Shown: positions 56,081 through 64,000 of the stretch, one piece after another
Numbering within the stretch: the first letter of the stretch is position 1
Layout: the number at the start of each line of letters is the position of its first letter
Assembly (NCBI RefSeq): GCF_000208745.1
Contig: NC_030854.1
Span: forward strand, 36,990,917 to 37,054,916
Direction of reading: 5' to 3'
Source: Theobroma cacao
Taxonomy: Eukaryota > Streptophyta > Magnoliopsida > Malvales > Malvaceae
Length of the DNA: 64,000 nucleotides
Notes under the pieces: generated by a model
What the model saw: only the letters and a program-made list of their open reading frames with translations
The model's database searches: none
What the model was told of the DNA's origin: nothing
Made by a program: the position numbers and the translations under genes

Positions 56081-57429
56081 TTCCATATGTCCGGCCCGAA
56101 ATTTGCTGAACCTTTCGATTTGAAATGAAAGAAAGAATTTTGACTTATTGGATTTGGGCTTTTTTTATTCATCTAAATCCATACCATTTAAAAGTGAAAG
56201 ACATGATTACATGAAATATAATTTTTTCATCTTATATATTAGTCTCATGTTCTTTTGATTAATAGTAGTTAATCAATTATTAAATATAAAAAAAAATTTA
56301 TTAAAAAAAACCTAATGCTGTTGTTAGCCATGCTTTCTGTTCATTTATCAGGTTAAAGCATGGGGCTAGCTCACAGAAGAGCACCCCATGGTCATGCTAG
56401 TTCCGATTGAGTTCTTCCTGGTGGGGTTTGGCTCCATAAACAACTGCATTTGGCTACCTCATCAAGTAAGTATCAACATAACGTTGACTGGAAGCCAATG
56501 AAATGGTTCACATTATATTAATGACCGAATTTATGGACAAAATTTGATTAATTAGAAATTAATCAATAAAAATGAAAATAACATCAATTTTATTAACGAA
56601 ATTATCCATCGATAAAGTGATAGGTCGAGCAAATTACCGACAAAATCTTCTATCAACAAAGTAACCACTCTGCATCCGAATATTTAATTGATTGATTGGT
56701 GCATTATTTCCTACTTAAAGAGTAAAATTCAAATTTTTCTCTTTCAATTATATATAAAAAAAAAGAAAAAGTAGCCACTCTTCTCTCTTTCTCTGCTCTT
56801 TCGATCACGTGCAGGCTTGTTTTCCTCTCTCTTCTGGTTTGGATAAGTTCATATAAAAAAAATTTAATAAAATTTATTTTTAATTGTATTGTTATTGTTA
56901 GTTGTTACTTTTTTTTTCTTGTTTTCCTTTTTTGCTGTCATATGGGTTGTTCCCAATGTGTCGCTGATACTTTGATTTGATTAATTTGGCAACAATTCCC
57001 CAAGGAAACATTGCCAGCCTAAAAAAGTGAAGCAAACGTCAATTTGTGCAGAAAAGTTTTGACCTTTTATTCCTTTTTGTCATTTCCAGCTCATAATGCA
57101 TAATGTATTTGGACACATATATATGGACTCATGAATTTTGAAATTATAACATTTTTTATCGTTTTTTCTACACATATAGACCACTTTCATATTTGTAAAA
57201 TGATCTCACAACTATAAAATTAGTGCAATTTTAGTGTATTAAATGAGAAAAATATTTTTTTTCAAATATTATTTTAATTAACCATAACTAGCTGACTATA
57301 TGGTTGGTGCAATTTTAGTTGTAATATCAAATAATTGAATTCAGTAACGGAGTCAAAATTTTACGTTTAAGACGAAGATAACGTCTATAAAATAATCATA
57401 TTAAGATGAAGATAATTAATATTTGTTTC

Positions 57430-57850
57430 TCTCTAACTTGACTTAAATTAATCATGCTTAGTAGCCAAAATAGGAGATTTGCTAAATACTACTGGACAAT
57501 AATAGTATTAGGACAATCATGTTTCCTTTTCTGGGTCGGTGGTTGAGATATGCATATGCCTCACCTGCTCATCAACTGTTCAATTTAAAAATGGTATAAA
57601 CCAATATCTTATTGCCACTATTATTATTATTTTCCTTTTTTACTTGACTCAATCATGTTAACTTTATGATGCACTAGCCAAAAATAATCACAAGTAAATT
57701 GTGATTGTCGTGTGGGAGATTTGCTTAGTCAAATTCTGCTGGACAATGATGGTATTGAGACTAGTGGGAGACTTTGCTAGAATTAGCTGCATGCACATGA
57801 AGCACCTGGCCTGTTTAATTTTTTTAAAAAAAAGTATACATTTTATTTTT
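57430..57850. repeat. diverged tandem repeat, third copy at the right edge of the window
   Basis: GGAGATTTGCTAAATACTACTGGACAATAATAGTATTAGGAC near 57473 recurs as a variant near 57716 (GAGATTTGCTTAGTCAAATTCTGCTGGACAATGATGGTATTG). A further copy starts near 63951 (GCGATTTGCTAAATTCTGCTGGACGGCATTGGG) and is cut by the window edge. Confidence 0.6.
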
Positions 57851-59159
57851 TTTTTTATGCTAAAAGTTTTCGCAGGGTTCAATTTCCTTGTAATTGTTTT
57901 GTTAATAGCAATAAAAATAAAGTATAGCAAGGCGGGAGACTGAAACCTTACTTCTAGAATTACATGAGCAATAAGGGATAGACTTCCTAGTACAGGGATT
58001 ACCACCTTTGCTATAATTTTTAGTGATTTTATTACTTGTTGTGCTTAACTTGATTAAAATCGTGTTAATATATATGGTCGACAAGAAAAAAAAAGCATGT
58101 GTTAATTGTCCGAACAAGAGAAAAAACAGGTTTATGTAATTGTCCGAATTAATAAATAGTGAATTTTTACGTAATTTATGCTATAACATTATGTTTGGTA
58201 AAAGATAAAGAAAAGAAAGAAAGAAGGGCGATGGATGCACCTAAACCATCTTCTTTTCTGCTGCAAGAGGGCAGCATAGAAGACATTGGTCACTGTCTCA
58301 CTGAGTACAATGTGTCATGAAATGCATGTCTAAACTTATGAAACATTTCTGCTCCACAAATTGAATAAGTGTTGTCTTCTTATTTTTGGAAGAATTGGAT
58401 TTAAAGATAAGAGAAATGTACAAATCCATCCAATTCCCTTCTCTCCTCTCATTTTCCTCTGACCATACCATGAAATGATGGGAAAAAAAAATTTATCTTT
58501 CCTTCCTCTTTCCCTCTTACCAAACACAATAATGTACAACTCATTGTTTGAATTTTACTGCTAGACAAGATGGTTAGTTAGGATAGTTGAAGATTAGATG
58601 AAAGTAATGAAGAGAGAACGAAGCACTTGCTTTAAGAAGGGTTGATTCTTGTCTTGATATACAGTACAATACAGAGAGGATACAACACATATTGTCCATA
58701 GGAGCAAAAAGCAAAGATAGTGGAGAGACGTTAGGAGTATATGAATAGATTGGTCAATAACATGCAAGGAGATGTGGAAAAGATGTTGGGTTGAAAAAGA
58801 TATATACATCGAATTTTAAGAATGGTAGGTGTAATTTGCTCTAAGCCTCAAAATGAATAATGTATACGATGAAGGAAAAGAAGCCTACAAGTCTATGACA
58901 ATAACATTATACGTGACGATGTGTTTCATGTGCATTTTCATTTAAGGAAATTTTAATAATATCTACCTCTATAAATAGGGATGGAAATCCTCTGCCCTTA
59001 TATTGTATCCCTTTCTCTACTCCGTTCATATTTGTTTACCACGTGTCTCTTAGATTATGTCTTTTTTTAACTTTGATTAACTATATAAAAAATGTTAGTT
59101 ATCGGCAACTTCATTTTTGGCTGGTTTTTTGAAGTTTATAAATTTGATTGTTATAGAAT

Positions 59160-60070
59160 AAATTTTAGGTTGTAAAAGTTGTATAACTTGTGTTAGATTC
59201 AGTTGGGGGGAGAGAGAGAGAAACAAAATTGCAAATTAAATAGTTGTAGAGTTTACATGCTGTCAACTCAAAAAAAACTCAAATTTATAAAATAGCAAAA
59301 AAACTTAAAATACAATCTAGTAATTCAAAAAACCAAAATCTACAAAATAACATAAAACTTGACAAAGTACTCGACTTTTCTTTGTATATTTTTTTAAAAA
59401 TAAAATAGAATTCTAAATTTTTTGAATTAAAAAGAAAAAACCAAGAAATAAAAACTCCATAGAAAATCTAATTTCCAATTTTCAAATCCTCTTTAACTCT
59501 TCTAGCCCTAGGTTTCCTTCCGGTGCTAATACCCTTTTAATAAAAAAAAATGTTCTCAAATTTAGTAGTAGCTTTTATCGGTTTGGGCTAGTAAGACTTG
59601 GGAGTGGTTGGCACTCGTAATCATTAGCTCCCTTAATTATTAGTATTTATTTTTATCGATCATTATTAAGTTCTCTTATGAGACTATAATTACTATTAAA
59701 TAATTTTTAAGTTGTAAAAGTTGTACAACTTTTGTTAGATTCAATTGGGAAGAGTGAGAAAGAAATAAAATTGTAAATCAAATAATTGTAGAGTTCACAT
59801 GCGGTAAACTCAAAAAAACTAAAATTTATAAAATAAGAAAAAAACTTAGAATACAATCTAGCAATTCAAAAAACCAAAATCTACAAAATAACATAAAATT
59901 CGACAAAATACTCGACTTTTCTTTGTATATTTTTTTAAAAATAAAATAGAGTTCCAAATTTCCTGAATTAAAAATAAAAAGCCAAGAAATAAAACCTTCA
60001 TAGAAAATCTAATTTCCAATTTTCAAACCCTCTTAACTCTTCTAGCCCCAGGTTTTCTTCCAGTGCTAAT
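59160..60070. repeat. two direct 370-bp repeats inside the hAT-like element
   Basis: Blocks 59160-59530 and 59700-60070 are near-identical at an offset of 540 bp. Both contain GTTGTAAAAGTTGTA, AATACAATCTAG, CTCGACTTTTCTTTGTATAT and end in CTTCTAGCCC...GTGCTAAT. They indicate an internal duplication before or after transposition. Confidence 0.85.
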
Positions 60071-60250
60071 CACAGATGACTGGTTGTTGACAGCAATAGG
60101 AGGTTTCTTATTCTCTTTGCTCATACTTCTAAGCAGCTACCTAGGAGTCTGAGTCTTGTTCCTCTCCACGGAATAAGCAGCAGTCACTGACTTCCTCAAG
60201 TTCTGGAGCTTCTTCAAGGCTCTTTTCTTTGAAGATTCAACTGTAGAGAC
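60040..60250 (-). pseudogene. captured fragment of an unidentified gene inside the transposon
   Basis: On the minus strand, after an acceptor-like CTACAG, about 33 codons read ESSKKRALKKLQNLRKSVTA and continue AYSVERNKTQTPR, then an in-frame TAG (probably from CAG), then LLRSMSKENKKPPIAVNNQS and VISTGRKPGARRVK. The distal part (STGRKP.ARR) also occurs in the first internal repeat at about 59490-59530. The run is basic and protein-like, but I do not recognise the family. Confidence 0.5.
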
Positions 60251-60392
60251 CTCAAAAATAACGGTGCCGTTAATTAACGTTTTTTATATGGTTAAACAAA
60301 GTTAAAAAAACCTAATCTAAGAGACACGCGACAAACTCATATGAACGGGCCAGGGAAGGGGGCACAATATAGGGGCACAGGATTTCCATCCC

Positions 60393-60400
60393 TATAAATA
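60393..60400 (+). promoter_or_regulatory. TATA box of the ornithine decarboxylase gene (also the transposon target duplication)
   Basis: TATAAATA followed by GACACTAC lies 108 bp before the ATG, so a transcription start near 60425-60432 and a leader of about 80 nt are expected. The same eight bases are the right-hand target-site duplication of the transposon that ends at 60392. The left copy lies at 58970-58977. Confidence 0.8.
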
Positions 60401-60507
60401 GACACTACTAAACATTTGGGAAACTCGCACTCTTTTGTATAATTTCTCTTCTTCTTTTTCTATCCTGGGATCATTCATTATTATCAAGTCTAAATAGTCT
60501 CCAAACA

Positions 60508-61740
60508 ATGGTTGGTCCAGCAATAGTGACAGAAAAGAGAGTTGCAGCAACTCCCTCATCAAAAGATGAGTTGATTGCTTTCATTCAATCGGTCATTTTG
60601 AATGAACAGCAAGAAGAAATGGGGCCATTTTACGTGCTGGATTTGGGTGTTGTCAGGTCCCTCTTGGACACATGGACTTTTAACCTTCCCATGGTTCAAC
60701 CATTCTATGCTGTCAAGTGCAACCCCAACCCTGCTTTCCTCAAAGAAATGGCAGCTCTTGGCACCAGCTTTGATTGTGCAAGCCGTGCTGAGATTCAAAC
60801 CATTTTGTCTCTAGGAGTTTCACCTGATCGAATCGTTTTTGCAAACACATGCAAACCTGAGTCTCACATTAAGTATGCTGCTAAAGTTGGTGTTAACTTG
60901 GCTACTTTTGATTCAAAATGTGAACTTGAGAAGATTAAAAAATGGCACCCAAAATGTGCCCTGTTGATGCGAATCCAAGTCCCGGAAACCAGTGGTGCAG
61001 CATTTCTGTTCGGTTCCAAATTCGGTGCGCTCCCTGAGGAAATCGTTCCTCTTCTCCAAGCTGCTCAAGCTGCAGAGCTCAATGTTGTTGGTGTCTCATT
61101 CCATATTGGTAGTAGAGCCATTAACTACCATGCATTCGAAGAAGCAATATTAGCAGCTAAAACAACATTTGAAACAGCAGCTCAACTTGGCCTTCCTAAA
61201 ATGCATATTATAAACATTGGTGGAGGTTTCACATCCGGTCCAAAGTTTACTGAAGCAGCCTCAGCCGTGAAAGTTGCTCTGCAAAAGTATTTTCCTACCG
61301 GGCCTACTTCTGGCTTAAAAATTATGGCAGAACCTGGTCGTTTCTTTGCTAACGAGCCTTTCACATTAGCAACAAGCATTTTAGGGAAGCGAATCAGGAA
61401 TGAGATTAAAGAGTATTGGATTAACGATGGGATGTCGGGGTCTATGAACTATTTGAAGTATGACCATGATGATGTGATTTGCACTCCTCTTGCCAACTAT
61501 GGCAACAACGACGTCATAACACGCAAAGGGCTTAAGACATCCGACTCCACAGTTTTTGGACCAACATGTGATCCGGCTGATACTGTTTTGGAGGGTTACC
61601 CGTTGCCAGATCTACAAGTTAATGATTGGTTGGTCTTCCACAACATGGGCGCTTATACCTCTTCTCGTGGGAATGATTTCAATGGGTTCGAAACATCAGC
61701 CATTCCAACCTACCTTGCAAACTCTGATAAAATTAGTTAA
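60508..61740 (+). CDS. ODC: ornithine decarboxylase (group IV PLP decarboxylase)
   Basis: Intronless gene of 410 residues, the normal plant length. The enzyme makes putrescine from ornithine, feeding polyamines and, in some plants, alkaloids. Key residues line up with the family: PLP-binding Lys70 in YAVKCNPNP, His199 in FHIGSR, the Gly-rich NIGGGFTSG (238-240), EPGRFF (Glu275, Arg278), IND307G, and the active-site Cys354-Asp355 in FGPTCDPAD, contributed to the partner subunit in the homodimer. Plant-type [11 protein letters not shown] and [12 protein letters not shown] end the protein. Deviations are HIGSR where most relatives have Hx[13 protein letters not shown] where relatives have MNC(I/V)LYDHA, and CDPAD for CD(G/A)LD. 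These could mean altered activity or substrate choice (for example lysine), so it may be a diverged paralogue. A transposon occupies the promoter directly upstream of the TATA box. Confidence 0.9.
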   Translation: MVGPAIVTEKRVAATPSSKDELIAFIQSVILNEQQEEMGPFYVLDLGVVRSLLDTWTFNLPMVQPFYAVKCNPNPAFLKEMAALGTSFDCASRAEIQTILSLGVSPDRIVFANTCKPESHIKYAAKVGVNLATFDSKCELEKIKKWHPKCALLMRIQVPETSGAAFLFGSKFGALPEEIVPLLQAAQAAELNVVGVSFHIGSRAINYHAFEEAILAAKTTFETAAQLGLPKMHIINIGGGFTSGPKFTEAASAVKVALQKYFPTGPTSGLKIMAEPGRFFANEPFTLATSILGKRIRNEIKEYWINDGMSGSMNYLKYDHDDVICTPLANYGNNDVITRKGLKTSDSTVFGPTCDPADTVLEGYPLPDLQVNDWLVFHNMGAYTSSRGNDFNGFETSAIPTYLANSDKIS

Positions 61741-64000
61741 TCCAAGAAAAAGAAATGCATAAGTGCTCTGGCTTTGCTAGCTCCTATAAATCACAATGGT
61801 TGTCGTGTCTCGCTCAATAAGGGATCAGATTAGTTTATGTTGGTTTTGTAACAACTGAGTTTGTTGTTCTCTTTCTCCTATGGAAGTTTAAGACTGCTCC
61901 ATGATTGTCTATGGCTTTCTGTTATGGTTAAATCAAAACAGAAGTATCAAGCACGCAGAGAAGAAAAACAAAGATGATAAAACAGAGGAACTTGGTTAAT
62001 ATCGATCATAGCATTAACTGAAGAGTTGTACATGAATATATACATGACATGCATGGTTAACACTCGTAAAAAACTACCAAGTGTTTAACATGAGATTAAG
62101 ATAAGCACGCAATGCTTACACGTTTAAGGACATGTGGCAGCAACATAGACTCTGGCTTATCAAACCAGTACAACGAAGCAAAATGGACACTTGTCCAATA
62201 CTAAGTTAAACAGAAACAACACTCAAAGCTAGTTTTATCTCAACACTTTCTGAAGTGGAAATAATATGTGAATTCATTGTACTAGTTATAATAAAAGAGA
62301 AATAGTTGATTGATTAAAGTTATATTGAAGTTTCCATATTAGTGTGGATCCTCAGTTTTCTAATACTGTTCAACCGTTTAAATTATCACTAGGAAAAATC
62401 ATCTGCAGAATCATCCTGATGATCCTTTAATTTAAACGCCCAAAAACAGTTTGTACCATCCCCACAACCGCAAGAGGTTAGTACAACCTCCCCCAACACA
62501 TAATCCGGAAGGGAACATACCAGGATACCAAGATATACATTTTCCATATTAACAACCATATTTCACCACGATGCACAAAAAGGAACAGAACCTAGCCAGG
62601 AACATGCTTTTCACCTTGTTAAGCTGCTGTATAGACAACCTTCCTTAGCAAGTCAATCCGATGCTTGGCTAACTTGTGGCTCATTGTGTGTTGATGACTT
62701 GACCATTGCCTTTATAATGTTTGAGAGGGTTGTTAGGCTTGCGTGCGCCATGGTATTTTTGGTTGCTGTTCAGATTTCTAACTGGCAGGCAGACAAGGAA
62801 CTGTGGATTAAGCTCGGGGGGAGCTATGCAACTACTGTGGTCTTGTTTTATTGTGCAGTAGCACATGATGTTTATGATTTCAGTTTACTGTTTTGGTGGC
62901 TGTAATTTTTTGTATGTTGGGTCTACAACGTTCGTGGGCTACTGATCTTTTGCCTATGAAGGTTGGCTATATTTGCAGGCTGCACCTACCAGTGAGTGAA
63001 CTTGAGCCGATACATTCTAACAGGAAGTACACAGCTTAAAATCCCTCTGTTTTTTTACGGAGGAAACTCTCCCATTGCCAACGAAAATTATAATTTTCAA
63101 AAAAAAAAAAAAGGTCAACCTGCTGCTTCATTGGCAGCTCTCAGAATCTTATTCATGGCAGATGGCACAGTTTTTGGCTCTTGCACCCACTTAAACGACG
63201 TCACGTGAGTCGCTTCCCATGAGAAGTTATTCTAGTCAATTGAAATTTTATAAAGACAAAAAAAAAACCTCGAAATAATTTTTAATCATACAAAAAGGGT
63301 CATTAACTGTTCTTGTATTTCCTCCTGATGGGGTTGGTTTCCACATATCACAAATGCACTTTGCTACCTCAGCAAGTGATGGTTTAAACCCTTCCAGCCA
63401 ACCCAACAAGCCATTCCTGCATGGCTCCCGAACTTGTTTCTCCCGAGGGTCTAGGGATCAAGCTTAACCCATCAAAACCCAACAAGCCATTACACGTATA
63501 TAATGTAACACTCCAATAGTAGGATTTGAGTTTGAGGTAACATATTCTTGGATTGTGTTGGTGGGAGAAGGTTATGGTGTTCATTGGTATGTTAATTTTA
63601 ACTTTTAAATAAAATTTATGATTATTATACTCATTATGTAATATACATAAATTTTGTACTTCTGAAAATATTTTTTAAGTTCAAAAATAGATAATAAATT
63701 AAAAACAGTGAGATGCACAGATATATATCTCAATTTCTTCATTACAAAATATGAATAATTGAATATTAATCTGAGTGACACATATATATATATCGACCTT
63801 TCCAATGAAAATTTTTTAAATTCATCTTTGATCAGAGTACTTCTCTTTAAAAAGGTAAAAACGTTAAATAAAAAATGTTATCTAATTATTGCTATTAGAC
63901 TATTCCTTTTCTAACTTCGCTAATTAAATCACGTTTTTGAAATGGCCGGCGATTTGCTAAATTCTGCTGGACGGCATTGGGATTATCAATTAATTAATTA
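61741..64000. other. 3' flank of ornithine decarboxylase gene and right-edge intergenic DNA
   Basis: The 3' UTR is followed by AT-rich DNA. The short frames at 62684-62905 and 62996-63208 have no recognisable domain. A block at 63310-63380 (TTCCTCCTGATGGGGTTGGT..., GCTACCTCAGCAAGTGATGG) is a diverged copy of 56415-56470, and the last 50 bp copy the repeat at 57473/57716. Confidence 0.5.
63310..63380. repeat. diverged copy of the 56415-56470 block
   Basis: TTCCTCCTGATGGGGTTGGT ... ACAAATGCACTTTGCTACCT CAGCAAGT here corresponds to TTCTTCCTGGTGGGGTTTGG ... CAACTGCATTTGGCTACCTC ATCAAGT at 56415-56470, in the same orientation. The pair brackets the ornithine decarboxylase gene. Confidence 0.55.

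Larger units (their letters stand above)
55821..58969. other. intergenic region upstream of the TCX gene and of the ornithine decarboxylase locus
   Basis: The first 300 bp are the TCX promoter. From 56300 onward I see no gene. The region carries diverged repeated blocks (56415-56470; 57430-57850) that recur near 63310-63380 and at the right edge of the window. The last few hundred bases before 58970 are likely the ancestral promoter of the ornithine decarboxylase gene. Confidence 0.45.
58970..60400. mobile_element. hAT-like non-autonomous transposon with 8-bp TSD and captured gene fragment
   Basis: The element proper is 58978-60392 (1,415 bp). It begins GGGATGGAAATCCTCTGCCC and ends with the inverse of GGGATGGAAATCCTGTGCCC. 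The imperfect inverted repeats extend about 140 bp and share CGTTCATAT and GTGTCTCTTAGATTA. It is flanked by perfect 8-bp duplications TATAAATA at 58970-58977 and 60393-60400, the size made by hAT transposases. The terminal GGGATG matches Ac-like ends, although the long repeats are unusual for hAT. The interior has two direct copies of a 370-bp block (59160-59530, 59700-60070) and a fragment of a protein-coding gene. No transposase is present. Confidence 0.85.

Noticed and set aside
62684..63208. Two short plus-strand frames after the ornithine decarboxylase gene
   Set aside because: No recognisable domain, no splice sites linking them and no conserved start context.

Overview
The window is nuclear DNA of a flowering plant, most likely a eudicot. 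It has an AT-rich background, short plant-type introns, families such as trihelix, IQD, plant NEK, FRIGIDA-like and WAT1, and a gene for ornithine decarboxylase. The species cannot be fixed from sequence alone. Three assembly gaps are present: 243 N at 3639-3881, one N at 21952 and 25 N at 38329-38353.

Layout. 1-6.3 kb: the first coding exon of an unidentified minus-strand gene (306-347), an intronless plastid ribose-5-phosphate isomerase gene (1089-1934), and a six-exon minus-strand gene for a small secreted protein with two EGF-like modules and a hydrophobic, GPI-type tail (4755-6254). 6.3-13.7 kb is a gene desert with tandem repeats and a WAT1-related relic. 13.7-16.2 kb holds a two-domain trihelix (GT-2-like) transcription factor. 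16.2-25.3 kb is a second desert with two non-autonomous DNA transposons. 25.4-35 kb holds a NIMA-related kinase gene with a long leader intron, then an IQD calmodulin-binding protein gene. 36.2-46.2 kb holds a divergent pair: a 20-exon TruD/PUS7-type pseudouridine synthase gene (minus) and EMC2 (plus), sharing a 352-bp promoter. 47-48.8 kb holds ribosomal protein eS1 (RPS3A). 49.3-50.4 kb holds a decayed FRIGIDA-like pseudogene. 50.7-55.8 kb holds a TSO1-like CXC protein gene (minus) with E2F-like sites upstream. 60.5-61.7 kb holds an intronless ornithine decarboxylase gene.

The genes form no pathway. They are mostly housekeeping functions (translation, RNA modification, membrane-protein insertion, carbon metabolism) mixed with regulators. 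I rebuilt exon-intron structures by hand. Every junction listed keeps frame across the gene, and nearly all introns are GT-AG.

The most notable observations are: (1) a 1,415-bp hAT-like transposon, bounded by an 8-bp duplication of TATAAATA, sitting exactly in the TATA box of the ornithine decarboxylase gene and carrying a fragment of an unidentified gene; (2) a clear U12-type AT-AC intron in the pseudouridine synthase gene; (3) a probable GC-AG intron in the TSO1-like gene; (4) E2F-like sites in front of that gene, whose family belongs to the DREAM cell-cycle complex; (5) repeated flanks on both sides of the ornithine decarboxylase gene, suggesting a tandem array that continues past the right edge.
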